This document shows, in pieces, positions 48,825-57,036 of a stretch of DNA of 64,000 bases. Within the stretch, counting starts at the first letter, position 1, and each line of letters begins with the position of its first letter. The position numbers and the translations under genes are program-made. Below the pieces are notes generated by a model. The model did not search any database and was not told the origin of the DNA. It worked only from the letters and a program-made list of their open reading frames with translations. Origin of the DNA: a virus; IMG/VR virus record IMGVR_UViG_3300044637_000586, positions 1 through 64,000 of that record. One strand, 5' to 3'.

Positions 48825-51221
48825 TTATACTCTACCTGTTATTTCGTTTCCGTATTGAGCCTCGAGGGTTGCCTCGAGCTGTATTTGTTCTAAGATTTGT
48901 TTTCCTTTCAATAACTGAACTTGATAATTCGTATCAGCCTTCATTTTGGCAAGCTCCTGTTCTTTCATTAGCTCCATGTTTGCCATTTCACGCTGCTTCA
49001 TAATTTCGATCTCTGCAAGCTGCATTGCGGTCTGGCGCTTTGCCTCCTCGGTCATCATAGCTGATTGCTGCTGACCCTGGATTGTCTGTTGAAGCATTTC
49101 CTGGGCGTTTTTCTCTTCGCGCTGGCGAGATTCTTCTTCCTGCGTTGCCATGAACCAAAGCGCTTCATCAACGTCTCCATTTTTAAGCATTTGAGCTACC
49201 CGCTCTACATTTGACGGCGACAAAAGAACACCTCCGTCTTTTGTAGGTATCTGGGACATCTGTATAGCCCTTTGAAGAATAGAACTCTTTTCCTTTTCGT
49301 TTGGCAAAGACTTAACGCTTATGGCCAGGTTATCCAAGGAAAGCCCTTCAATATCGTCAAGAGAGTTTATCATTACCTTGCCTAAAATAGATTCGTAAAA
49401 ATCTCTAATCTTTGGATCATACTCTATATCTATTCGGGCCTGGTGGATTATGCGTTCCCCAACCTTACGCTTGAAGTTTCGCTCCGACTCTCGAAGCGGC
49501 CAGTTCGCATGATTTCCGGCTTGATAATCCTGTTCAATCACGCCAACTAGCCTTTCCGCGCTTTGATCAGGACTTGCAGCCATCGCATCTGGTATGCCCA
49601 TGGTGTCCTTGATCATCATCTGCAAATTGGCTATCTGCTGTATCCATTCAGTCCCTTGAGGACCCAAACCATTGTCCATTTCTTGCAATGGCTGAGAAAC
49701 GTATTTCCCGGTCGCCGCATTAAACTTGGTCGCTACTACCTGTATACCGTTTTGACGGTGGACGTGAACAAGGTCAAACAGATCGTACTCTACACCTCCA
49801 ATCTTGATGTTGGCGGCCTCCCCTACGTCAATTCTGTAACCTTTTGGAGCAGCGGCCCAAACGGCGGCGCGGAGCTTGAGCATGGCGAACATCAAGTCGT
49901 CAAGCAACCCCTTAACGCTGCGGGTAGGTGATTGGCCCGGTATGCGATCAATAACATAAGAGCTCATAGGAGACAAGCCCTTTTGCATTTGATTTGGTTT
50001 TTTACGCCAATCATAAATGCGATCAAGTCCTGTTCCGGAAATGATGTAAGACCCTTCGTACCAGTAGTTACAGCTTACCTCGTCGTATTTATCGTTCGGG
50101 TTTTTCTTCTTTTCTTCTACCGGCTTGTTGTTTCGTAGGTACGCTACATACCCCTGCTTGTTTGTTCTTTCTACATACTGCTTATAGTCGGTTGAAAGAT
50201 ATTCAAACTTCAAAACATAAACCTTAAAATCCATCCACACCCAACGGTTGGTGGTGGCATCTTTACGTTCAAAAGCCCAAACGGGTATCATTGAGGCGTC
50301 TGTCTGATATGGAACATAAGACTTGGCCATGGCCTGTATTTGCTTTTCGTCAAAACCGGCATCTATCAGCTTTGTGTAAATTGACTGCACGGTCTCAATT
50401 TCAATGTGACCTATCGCAACCGGCTCATCCTGATTATCCTCATTCCAGAGCATAATCATACGCGCAGGATCAATGTACTGAACTTTAACCTGACCTGTAA
50501 TTGGATCGTTGTAAATTTTAGCTGCCCGGAAATGATAGTCTATCGCGTCTCTGTTTATCTCGTTACGCATATCATGCCAGTTAGAAGCTCTGAATCCAGA
50601 TTCAGCCAGCTTCTCCAGCGCCACCTCGTATTTTGTTTTGAAAAACCCTAGACGATCAGCCATCTCTATCATGCTGTCGTCCTTGGGGACAAACGGAACA
50701 CTAAGCTCTGGAAGCCCAAGCTCCCGCATCAACGGGTTTACAAAATTCGTTTTAACGTAAATATCATTCTTCTCGTCCTGTTTTTTATTGATTGTGTTTT
50801 TATCAAGAGAAATACAGTCGAGTTTATAATCATTGTCAGCAAGAATCGAAAGAAGAACATTGGTTAGTTTTTTCATTGGTGAGAAAATATCATAGCTAAT
50901 GTTGGCCATGGCTTTTCTCTGCGCCTTACTCATGCCCCTAGCTGTCTGAACGGCTTCTGCCGCGCCGACAGACTTGTTTCCAATTGGGGAACCATTTGAA
51001 AACCAGTTCTTATACTTTTCGTTGTTCTGCATACCCGCACCGTAGTTTCGGGTCTCTTGCATCTCAGAAAGTTGATTGAATGAAAAATAAGCACCCCCAG
51101 AACAATAACGAGAATACAACGCTCGTCCACATCGCAAACCAAAATCTGGCTCCAACTTCTTAATATCTGGTACATTGTCATCGGGGAATAAAACCCCGCC
51201 GGCCAATTGGGGCAGTATCAT
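48825..51221 (-). CDS. Portal protein (798 aa)
   Basis: Large mixed protein immediately after TerL and before scaffold. The first half has the helical and beta segments of portals (ISYDIFSPMKKLTNVLLSIL, KVQYIDPARMIMLWNEDNQD). The centre includes RIPGQSPTRSVKGLLDDLMF and KDTMGIPDAMAASPDQSAER, typical of the portal clip and stem regions. The C-terminal 150 residues form a Gln/Glu/Met-rich coiled coil (QREMANMELMKEQELAKMKA), the barrel extension. Length of around 800 is usual for portals of crAss-like and other large Bacteroidota phages. Confidence 0.85.
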   Translation of the reverse strand: MILPQLAGGVLFPDDNVPDIKKLEPDFGLRCGRALYSRYCSGGAYFSFNQLSEMQETRNYGAGMQNNEKYKNWFSNGSPIGNKSVGAAEAVQTARGMSKAQRKAMANISYDIFSPMKKLTNVLLSILADNDYKLDCISLDKNTINKKQDEKNDIYVKTNFVNPLMRELGLPELSVPFVPKDDSMIEMADRLGFFKTKYEVALEKLAESGFRASNWHDMRNEINRDAIDYHFRAAKIYNDPITGQVKVQYIDPARMIMLWNEDNQDEPVAIGHIEIETVQSIYTKLIDAGFDEKQIQAMAKSYVPYQTDASMIPVWAFERKDATTNRWVWMDFKVYVLKFEYLSTDYKQYVERTNKQGYVAYLRNNKPVEEKKKNPNDKYDEVSCNYWYEGSYIISGTGLDRIYDWRKKPNQMQKGLSPMSSYVIDRIPGQSPTRSVKGLLDDLMFAMLKLRAAVWAAAPKGYRIDVGEAANIKIGGVEYDLFDLVHVHRQNGIQVVATKFNAATGKYVSQPLQEMDNGLGPQGTEWIQQIANLQMMIKDTMGIPDAMAASPDQSAERLVGVIEQDYQAGNHANWPLRESERNFKRKVGERIIHQARIDIEYDPKIRDFYESILGKVMINSLDDIEGLSLDNLAISVKSLPNEKEKSSILQRAIQMSQIPTKDGGVLLSPSNVERVAQMLKNGDVDEALWFMATQEEESRQREEKNAQEMLQQTIQGQQQSAMMTEEAKRQTAMQLAEIEIMKQREMANMELMKEQELAKMKADTNYQVQLLKGKQILEQIQLEATLEAQYGNEITGRV

Positions 51222-51227
51222 ATCTTA

Positions 51228-51255
51228 CAAATTTAAGTAATCAAACACAAATGTA
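51228..51255 (-). promoter_or_regulatory. Tandem -7 boxes upstream of the portal gene
   Basis: On the minus strand TACATTTG (51255-51248) and TAAATTTG (51235-51228) both match TAnnTTTG, in the 64-nt gap between TerL and portal. The TTG elements are not well placed, so this is a possible late promoter for the head genes, with the second box only 6 nt from the start codon. Confidence 0.45.
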
Positions 51256-51285
51256 TGAAATTTTATCGTAAATGGTTGAAAGCAA

Positions 51286-53748
51286 TCAATCTATTTCAAA
51301 GAACGAGAAACCTCCTTTTACCTCCACTGGCTGATAAGCTTCTTTGTAAAGATCTGGCATCCTGCTTTTTATAGCTCTCATGCACCACCCGGTTGCGGCA
51401 CACAAGTCATGGTTCGTTAAGTCGTCTATGCCCCTCATCTGACTCCACTCCTCAATTATCTCCCACATTTTAACGTACTTGACATTATTATTGAAGTAGG
51501 TCATGATGTCTCCGGCCATTTCGTTTTTCTCCGCTTCTCCCGCCCAGACCCCCGACCTCGCATCTTGCTTTCCGTCGGAGCCTAGATCTTTTAAAAGGTA
51601 TCCGTCAAATCCGTTATCCCTAAAATACTCTACCAGGGCTTCTCCGTCCGGCCACTCAGGATATACGTAGGCCCCGAGAAATACAGCCGCCTTTAACCAC
51701 TCTTCGTGATACTCGGCCTTATCCTCTGTCTGCCTGTTGTATATCAGAACCCAGTCATTACTTACCCACTCGTTCCTAGGTTTGCTGTCGGGGTCTATTT
51801 GGCTGTCGCGCTTATAGAAAACAGCCGCCGCTGCATTGGACTTCTTTTTACCAACCGTGTTTCTTTTATGGAACTTTACAGGGTCACAGCAAAGGAAGAA
51901 CTTGTTCATTACCGATGGATCCGGGGCGTATATCAAACCCTTTTCCTTGGGGCCTATGTACCCCTCTTCCGCCGTAACAACAGTTTTTCTATTGCGTTGA
52001 TCATTTGGTGGGAGGTAGCTCATGGTCCAGCTACCACGCGGGTCGTTTTCAACGTAAACATCGCCCCCAAACCTATCTCCCGCCCACTTAAAGTTTATCT
52101 TCGTAGTTATTGGGGTGCGAGAAAACTTGAGTTCAGATATTCGATCACGCATCTTCTCGATAGGCATACCCATATCCTTGGGTATTACAGCAAAGGCTTG
52201 CTTCCATGTCATCGGGAAGTTCTGCTGCAACTTGATGAGCTTCTGCCATTCGCGCTTGCGCTCGAAGTAGTCCGCCTGGTTCAACAGGTACGACTTGGCT
52301 CCTTTCGTAATCCACTTGCCTTCGTTGGACATGATTGGTTCCTTGGGGTCATCAATAATGCTTGCGCCGTACTCGTCGATGTATCCCTCTACCGCGTAGT
52401 AACCGGGCAGGAAGAAGTTGATGAGCCCTGATGGGGTTGTTCCGTTCTCGTTACGGTCAGAAAAGTGCGAGTCGTTGGCAATATCAAAGAACTGCGCTCC
52501 ACCACCCGTGTCCATATCGCCAACCGTGGACGGCATGATGCAGAACCCTCGGATATTCTCCCCGCGCTCGATCGCTGGTTTCATCGTGTTGTACCACCAT
52601 GTCGGTATGTTCTGGTCCGCTGCCTTCGCATCCGTCTTCTTCGCTGGCTCGTCACGGTATACAAATGCAATCTCCGCCTCACCGTCCGCCGCCTTTTCCG
52701 ACGACGACAATGGCGTGATGAAGCATTCCATTTGCTCTGGGACGATCCCTGCTCTTGCTGCTGATGCGATAGCTCCTTCATATTGGAAGCGCAAACCTTC
52801 CTTTGCCTCTATCCTACCTCTGTAATAGGGGCGGAAAAAGAAAGGAAGCTTGCTTACTGGTGTTTGAATTTGTTTGATGAATATCTTGTTGACTGCCTGA
52901 TCTTCGTTCATCGCCTGGATGATAAAGGTTTGGTCGGGCATATTGAGTGTGCCCCATGTGCAGAAACAACAAGCGATTGCGGTTTTGGCTATACGGCGAC
53001 CGGAAACAAAATTGATTCCGTGAACCGTCCGTTTACCCTTGGCCACCGTAATGTTTATGTTGGGCTCCATAAAATACTCAACATTCATCTCATTCATTTC
53101 CTCCACCACGCTCTTAACGTCTTGGTTTGAGTACCTTGTCTTTACCGTGCCAGCCTCTCGGTATATTACCTTGTGCTTGTAGAACGCGTCCTCTGTGGTG
53201 TAGGCGTACATGAATAGGTGGAACATTCTACGTTGGTAATCCCTGTAATCGGGCCTATTGTTATTCTTACCGAAGTTCTTTACCGGCCAAAAATTCAAGA
53301 AAAAATAATTGGCGCCATTCAAGTATACTAGTTTCCCTTTAATGAAACACCAGTAACCAACATACCTGCGCTTGATTTGGAGCTTGATCCATTCAATCTC
53401 CATTGCGTAGTATTTTTGGTTTGACTCAATCTCTTCGTAAATATCCTCAAGCCTTACGTCACCGACCTCCTTGTACTTGGACTTATTGGTTGCGTGTTTC
53501 TTATTGAACACCACCTCGTAAATAAGCTTTATCTTTTCCGGGGTTTCCTGATAGGTAAACTTTTGATCTTTTGGATCGAACCCGTAACCGTCCACGTAAG
53601 TAAGCGCCTCTTCCCTTGTGACATCACGTTTCAGGTGGCGTGAGTACCACTCTTCAAGACGAGGCAGTGGGATACGAATTGTATCCAACTCGTCGTCGTC
53701 CTCATGGAACGAAACGTATTTGTCCTCCTCATCGTATTCGTACTTCAT
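51286..53748 (-). CDS. terL: Terminase large subunit (820 aa)
   Basis: Two expected domains. The ATPase has a Walker-A-like NFVSGRRIAKTAIAC (residues 246-260) and a Walker B with catalytic Glu in EIAFVYRDEPAKK (Asp366, Glu367). The C-terminal nuclease is RNase-H-like, beginning FFLCCDPVKFHKRNTVGKKK and ending around LTNHDLCAATGWC. It packages DNA by ATP hydrolysis and cuts concatemers. The 820-aa length, with a 240-residue N-terminal extension before the Walker A, matches large Bacteroidota phage terminases rather than the usual 500-600. Confidence 0.9.
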   Translation of the reverse strand: MKYEYDEEDKYVSFHEDDDELDTIRIPLPRLEEWYSRHLKRDVTREEALTYVDGYGFDPKDQKFTYQETPEKIKLIYEVVFNKKHATNKSKYKEVGDVRLEDIYEEIESNQKYYAMEIEWIKLQIKRRYVGYWCFIKGKLVYLNGANYFFLNFWPVKNFGKNNNRPDYRDYQRRMFHLFMYAYTTEDAFYKHKVIYREAGTVKTRYSNQDVKSVVEEMNEMNVEYFMEPNINITVAKGKRTVHGINFVSGRRIAKTAIACCFCTWGTLNMPDQTFIIQAMNEDQAVNKIFIKQIQTPVSKLPFFFRPYYRGRIEAKEGLRFQYEGAIASAARAGIVPEQMECFITPLSSSEKAADGEAEIAFVYRDEPAKKTDAKAADQNIPTWWYNTMKPAIERGENIRGFCIMPSTVGDMDTGGGAQFFDIANDSHFSDRNENGTTPSGLINFFLPGYYAVEGYIDEYGASIIDDPKEPIMSNEGKWITKGAKSYLLNQADYFERKREWQKLIKLQQNFPMTWKQAFAVIPKDMGMPIEKMRDRISELKFSRTPITTKINFKWAGDRFGGDVYVENDPRGSWTMSYLPPNDQRNRKTVVTAEEGYIGPKEKGLIYAPDPSVMNKFFLCCDPVKFHKRNTVGKKKSNAAAAVFYKRDSQIDPDSKPRNEWVSNDWVLIYNRQTEDKAEYHEEWLKAAVFLGAYVYPEWPDGEALVEYFRDNGFDGYLLKDLGSDGKQDARSGVWAGEAEKNEMAGDIMTYFNNNVKYVKMWEIIEEWSQMRGIDDLTNHDLCAATGWCMRAIKSRMPDLYKEAYQPVEVKGGFSFFEID

Positions 53749-53759
53749 GGTATAATACT

Positions 53760-54413
53760 TTATGGTATAATCTCCGGGAATATTTCTTTCTTCTCACGCC
53801 ATATGCGGGAGTAGTGTTCTGGCTGTATGCCTAAATTCTCTGCGCGAACCGAGAACGTGATTGCCTTCTGTAGAGTTATGCTAACCTCGTCGTTCATGAT
53901 CCGGGTACGCGCATCTACTAGGGTTTGGCGCCAACTCTCAAGTCCTGCTTGGAAGTTCTTATCGTCATTTGACCTATCCACGGGCTGAGTCAACAGCGCT
54001 CTTTGCAATGCTGCGATTCGGATGTCGGCGGTACTCATAATCGAATAATCCTCCGAGCATTGTAGGCGGGTGAACACGATGTACCGCTCCACCGCCCAGT
54101 CTACATTCATCATGCAGAGCTGAGCGTACCCGTTATCCGGATCCGTGTCATCAACCATGATATTCAGTTTGTTCAAAGTATATCGTTTGCGCTGGTTGAT
54201 GTCCGGATACGCGTCTTTCACGGGCGTACCTGGAGCGAACATATATATGAGATATCGAACAATCTTGTCGGCGCTAACCCCTTCAGGAAGGTCGTCAGAC
54301 CTATCGAGAATATGGGCTTGGCTGGCCAGGTCCGAGAAACGGTATACTACCGCCTCGTCATCCGGGATGCCTTCAATGTTGTAGGATATTTTACTAAAAT
54401 CTAATTTTATCAT
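53760..54413 (-). CDS. Packaging-region protein, possible small terminase (217 aa)
   Basis: Directly upstream of TerL. Helical with a Tyr/Arg-rich central region (INQRKRYTLNKLNIMVDDTD, VDWAVERYIVFTRLQC) and an N-terminal beta segment. TerS proteins usually sit here, but no N-terminal helix-turn-helix is apparent, so it may instead be a head-assembly factor. Overlaps the next gene upstream by 4 nt. Confidence 0.6.
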   Translation of the reverse strand: MIKLDFSKISYNIEGIPDDEAVVYRFSDLASQAHILDRSDDLPEGVSADKIVRYLIYMFAPGTPVKDAYPDINQRKRYTLNKLNIMVDDTDPDNGYAQLCMMNVDWAVERYIVFTRLQCSEDYSIMSTADIRIAALQRALLTQPVDRSNDDKNFQAGLESWRQTLVDARTRIMNDEVSITLQKAITFSVRAENLGIQPEHYSRIWREKKEIFPEIIP

Positions 54414-55213
54414 TCTTCAAATGCAAGTATTACCCGTGATTGGAATCGAACAAGGTCGGTCGTATTTGCAAGTGTTGAGTCGAGCTGTATGGCAAATGTT
54501 TCCTTCAAACAAACAACATCGCCCTTTTTAACATCACTATTTGTCCACACGTCTGGCTCTCTGTATTTTGGTTTCCTGGTTGGAACCACCTCTACCGATA
54601 TTCTCGCTATTTTAGATTCGGGTAAAAATAAAGAGCCGTATGTTCTGTCATTGTGTATCCTCTTACCTATGATGTAGCCGTTCAAGCTAAAAATCTCACC
54701 ATTTCGTTTTGTTGCAAAAATGGATCTTGCAGGTATCAACAGGTATGTTTTATCCCCTATGATGATTCCACCCTCTTTTTCCTCAAGTTTTTCTCTGGAG
54801 TAGGAAGAATCAAACCATACCTCATCTCCAACAACGCCATCAAACTCGCAATCAAAGTCCCATCCGTTAAAGCCAAGCTCCTTTTCGGGCAGCTTTACGA
54901 TCTTGCCTCTGCGAACCGCTTGTTTTGCTTCGTGGTCAATTTTGTTTGGATCGGCCTCTTTTTTCTGAGACATCATCATCTTCATATACTCCTTCCTGGC
55001 GTTCTCGTCTTTGTAGTTTGACCTCTTCAAAGCATTCAGAGCCGACATCATTTCGTTTATCGAAAAGTCATCCACATGATCTTTTACGCTAGTGACAAGT
55101 TTCAATTTACCGCCATTAAACTCAACCTCATCTTCTACCATGGTGCGAACCTCGACCAAGCACTCTCCATTTAGGAGTCGCAAACTATCAATGTTTATGC
55201 TGTCTAAATTCAT
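54410..55213 (-). CDS. GroES-like co-chaperonin domain protein (267 aa)
   Basis: Residues about 115-190 resemble the GroES fold: DFDCEFDGVVGDEVWFDSSY, a mobile-loop-like charged stretch, then IIGDKTYLLIPARSIFATKR. The C-terminus begins with SDVKKGDVVCLKE, another GroES-like V-G-D-x-V-x pattern, so the protein may contain two such barrels. The N-terminal 100 residues are helical and charged. Phages with large capsids often bring their own GroES to let host GroEL fold the capsid (T4 gp31). Confidence is moderate as the similarity is by pattern. Confidence 0.55.
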   Translation of the reverse strand: MNLDSINIDSLRLLNGECLVEVRTMVEDEVEFNGGKLKLVTSVKDHVDDFSINEMMSALNALKRSNYKDENARKEYMKMMMSQKKEADPNKIDHEAKQAVRRGKIVKLPEKELGFNGWDFDCEFDGVVGDEVWFDSSYSREKLEEKEGGIIIGDKTYLLIPARSIFATKRNGEIFSLNGYIIGKRIHNDRTYGSLFLPESKIARISVEVVPTRKPKYREPDVWTNSDVKKGDVVCLKETFAIQLDSTLANTTDLVRFQSRVILAFEE

Positions 55214-55461
55214 TTTTTGGACTGTTTGTATATTTCAAAAAGTTTCTTCTGCGTTTCAAAGTTCTTCTTGCCGACCGGCATTTTTCTTTTTATCTTATTC
55301 ACCCCTCGCCTCAAGGAAGAGTAGGTTCCAAACAGGTTTATAGCGTCCCAATTACTCATCAAGCGTTCGACATCCTTCATGTCTGTCTGCTCTCGCTCAA
55401 TGTAGTATTCGTAAACCTCTATGATTTTGAGGTAATTACTTTTTGTCTTTGTCCTTATCAT
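55210..55461 (-). CDS. Small basic helical late protein (83 aa)
   Basis: ATG overlaps the previous stop by 4 nt. Strongly basic with helices (YLKIIEVYEYYIEREQTDM, GVNKIKRKMPVGKKNFETQK). May bind DNA or RNA; could serve as a small packaging or regulatory factor, but there is no family match. Confidence 0.65.
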   Translation of the reverse strand: MIRTKTKSNYLKIIEVYEYYIEREQTDMKDVERLMSNWDAINLFGTYSSLRRGVNKIKRKMPVGKKNFETQKKLFEIYKQSKK

Positions 55462-55738
55462 AATGCTCCTTCAGTTTTTGGAAATACGTGGATCGCTTGA
55501 TGCGAACCTCAACCTCCGTCTTACCCATCTCTTCCAGCGTAGACTTGTATCTTTCTATGGCTTTTTCCACCTGATCCAAGTCAGAACTAGATATGCCTGG
55601 ATTGCAATACAGTAAATTCCTTCTGGCCGGCGTTGCCATAGGCGTGAATATCTTCATCACCTCATATATCTCTATCTTGTCATCAATCATTCTTTGGACA
55701 AGGGAGATAGCTCTTTTCCAGTTGTCAATGTTATTCAT
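55436..55738 (-). CDS. Small helical late protein (100 aa)
   Basis: Overlaps neighbours by 26 and 8 nt. Helix-rich (WKRAISLVQRMIDDKIEIYE, LDQVEKAIERYKSTLEEMGK) with a very basic/acidic Lys-Asp tail. Likely an oligomeric small protein. Position at the head of the late unit, before TerL, allows a packaging or transcription-control role, neither of which is shown by the sequence. Confidence 0.65.
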   Translation of the reverse strand: MNNIDNWKRAISLVQRMIDDKIEIYEVMKIFTPMATPARRNLLYCNPGISSSDLDQVEKAIERYKSTLEEMGKTEVEVRIKRSTYFQKLKEHYDKDKDKK

Positions 55739-55946
55739 AAATAAAAGCTACGTCTCGTTCGTGAACCGTGTATACATCAAGACCCTGCACTTCAACTTTT
55801 TCAATCTTTCCGATCACGCAAAGCCTCTGTCCAACTTCAAATTGTAATCCAGCACCAACATGAGTTATGGTTACGTCTTTTTGTTTTTTAGACACCTTGT
55901 CTACAGTCACAAAAATTCTTCCGTCTGGTGGTCTCAATTTTGTCAT
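55731..55946 (-). CDS. Short GroES-like barrel protein, first gene of the late unit (71 aa)
   Basis: LRPPDGRIFVTVDKVSKKQK at the start, VGQRLCVIGKIEKVEVQGLD in the middle and YTVHERDVAFIYE at the end resemble the first and last strands of GroES (the E-x-D-I-L-A-V type ending). At 71 residues it lacks room for a normal mobile loop, so it may be a minimal barrel. It is the first gene after the divergent promoter, and the start lies 4 nt from the -7 box. Confidence 0.6.
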   Translation of the reverse strand: MTKLRPPDGRIFVTVDKVSKKQKDVTITHVGAGLQFEVGQRLCVIGKIEKVEVQGLDVYTVHERDVAFIYE

Positions 55947-55950
55947 GGTG

Positions 55951-55980
55951 CAAATATACTCAAAAACAACACAGTGTCAA
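55951..55980 (-). promoter_or_regulatory. Main leftward late promoter
   Basis: On the minus strand TTGAC begins at 55980, and after 19 nt TATATTTG follows at 55958-55951. The start codon lies 4 nt beyond (ATG at 55946), so transcription should begin at or next to the A of ATG. Confidence 0.75.
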
Positions 55981-55988
55981 CTTCTTGC

Positions 55989-56018
55989 TTGGAAATAAGA
56001 CTAAACAACGTAAATTTG
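55989..56018 (+). promoter_or_regulatory. Rightward promoter, divergent to the late promoter
   Basis: TTG at 55989-55991, 19-nt spacer, TAAATTTG at 56011-56018, and the ATG at 56023 only 4 nt later. It is back to back with the leftward promoter, giving a compact bidirectional control region of about 75 bp. Confidence 0.75.
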
Positions 56019-56022
56019 CTCT

Positions 56023-56214
56023 ATGTTTATCGTTTCAATTCTATTAGTTGTATTCTGCCTTACGTTCATGATCAAGAACTCCATATATGGCTGTGGCAAA
56101 AGATGTTACAAGACCCGGAAGGAGGCTCAGGAACACTGTGACCATGATCAAAAGGTGTTCATGTGCTGGGAGTGTGAGACGTGGCACATAAAAAATAATG
56201 AAGAAAATACTTGA
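56023..56214 (+). CDS. Membrane-anchored zinc-knuckle protein (63 aa)
   Basis: One N-terminal transmembrane helix (MFIVSILLVVFCLTFMI) and a Cys/His-rich soluble part (YGCGKRCYKTRKEAQEHCD, then MCWECETWHIK). The tail resembles small phage Zn-finger proteins of the C-x-x-x-x-Y-x-T-x-x-E-A ... C-x-x-C-x-x-W-H type, here with an anchor added. It would place a zinc knuckle on the cytoplasmic or periplasmic face. First gene of the rightward replication unit. Confidence 0.7.
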   Translation: MFIVSILLVVFCLTFMIKNSIYGCGKRCYKTRKEAQEHCDHDQKVFMCWECETWHIKNNEENT

Positions 56215-56241
56215 CAACCTCGCGTGGTTGTTTTATGTTTG
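56211..56241 (+). promoter_or_regulatory. Strong promoter of the replication genes / leader RNA
   Basis: TTGAC at 56211-56215, 20-nt spacer from TTG, TATGTTTG at 56234-56241. Transcription should start near 56247-56250, which leaves a leader of about 110 nt before the ATG at 56359, unlike the near-leaderless promoters elsewhere in this genome. Confidence 0.75.
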
Positions 56242-56247
56242 CTAAAA

Positions 56248-56353
56248 TATTCCGCCCCCCGTTTGTTAAGAGCAACAACAACCGGGGGTTGGAAGGCGGT
56301 TACAAATCATAACCAACTCAAAAACCCGTAAAGTTGCTCTTACGGGTTTTTTT
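56248..56353 (+). ncRNA. Structured leader RNA with kissing-loop capable terminator
   Basis: Two hairpins are visible. Hairpin 1: CCGCC (56252-56256) with GGCGG (56295-56299), an asymmetric internal bulge, CCCCG (56257-56261) with CGGGG (56283-56287) and a 21-nt loop. Hairpin 2: an 11-bp stem (56321-56331 with 56340-56350) followed by T-run, which is an intrinsic terminator with the 8-nt loop AGTTGCTC. The loop of hairpin 1 contains TAAGAGCAAC (56267-56276), which is perfectly complementary to GTTGCTCTTA (56333-56342). The loops can kiss (7 nt), or the longer 10-bp pairing could invade the terminator stem. Either a small stand-alone RNA of about 100 nt or an attenuator for the replication genes is expected. 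Confidence 0.55.
56321..56353 (+). terminator. Intrinsic terminator in the leader of the replication genes
   Basis: AAAACCCGTAA (56321-56331) pairs with TTACGGGTTTT (56340-56350), with a T-run to 56353, lying 5 nt before the start codon of the next gene. It would cut most transcripts from the promoter at 56211 unless antitermination occurs. Confidence 0.85.
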
Positions 56354-56358
56354 ATTCT

Positions 56359-57036
56359 ATGAACACAGGACAAATTGTTAAAGGGAAGCGCAAGCATGAC
56401 TTCGCGATTATCCCAAACGAAATCTCACAATCCAATCAGCTTACGATGGAAGAAAAGGGTATGATGTGCTTCCTTCTTTCGCTTCCAGACAATTGGGTGC
56501 TTTACAAGAAAAATATGTACGATCAACTTCCCGATGGGAAACACGCAATTGACCGTGTGTTTAAGTCCCTGCAAGACAAGGGGTATGTGCTTAGTTGCCG
56601 TCACATGGATGCTGCCACAGGCAGAATGCTCGGTTGGAACCATATCGTGTATGATGAATCTAAACTTGACCGAGAGGCGGATTTACCGACATCTGGTTTT
56701 CCCGTTATCGGTGATACCCAACAGTCGGGTAACATCGATATATATAAAGAAACAAATACCAACAAAGAAACAATAATATACAAATACGCATTCGATGATT
56801 TTTGGATTGCTTACGACAAGAAGGTGGATAAGAAACAGACCCTTGCTGTATGGAACAAACTTCGTTCGGGTGAGCGCATACTCGCGGTTGAATGCATGGA
56901 TAACCACAAGGCTGGTCGTGAACGGAAATACTGGAAGGACCCGGTAAGATATCTTCGTGATAAAAGATGGGAGGACGAACCACAGGCTAAAACTATAAAA
57001 CAAACACCTATTCAAGATGACAGCAATACATGGTAA
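56359..57036 (+). CDS. Winged-helix replication protein, replisome organiser type (225 aa)
   Basis: N-terminal 100 residues are a winged helix as in phage replication initiators: FAIIPNEISQSNQLTMEEKG, MMCFLLSLPDNWVLYKKNM, HAIDRVFKSLQDKGYVLSC. A Ser/Thr-rich linker and a C-terminal helical domain (FDDFWIAYDKKVDKKQTLAV, then YWKDPVRYLRDKRWEDE) follow. This last part is like the DnaT/DnaD-type domain that loads helicase. It overlaps the primase-helicase gene by 20 nt, so the pair is coupled. It is controlled by the terminator-bearing leader just upstream. Confidence 0.75.
   Translation: MNTGQIVKGKRKHDFAIIPNEISQSNQLTMEEKGMMCFLLSLPDNWVLYKKNMYDQLPDGKHAIDRVFKSLQDKGYVLSCRHMDAATGRMLGWNHIVYDESKLDREADLPTSGFPVIGDTQQSGNIDIYKETNTNKETIIYKYAFDDFWIAYDKKVDKKQTLAVWNKLRSGERILAVECMDNHKAGRERKYWKDPVRYLRDKRWEDEPQAKTIKQTPIQDDSNTW

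Noticed and set aside
51706-52431. 241-aa plus-strand ORF inside TerL
   Set aside because: Antisense shadow; TerL motifs in the minus frame are clear.
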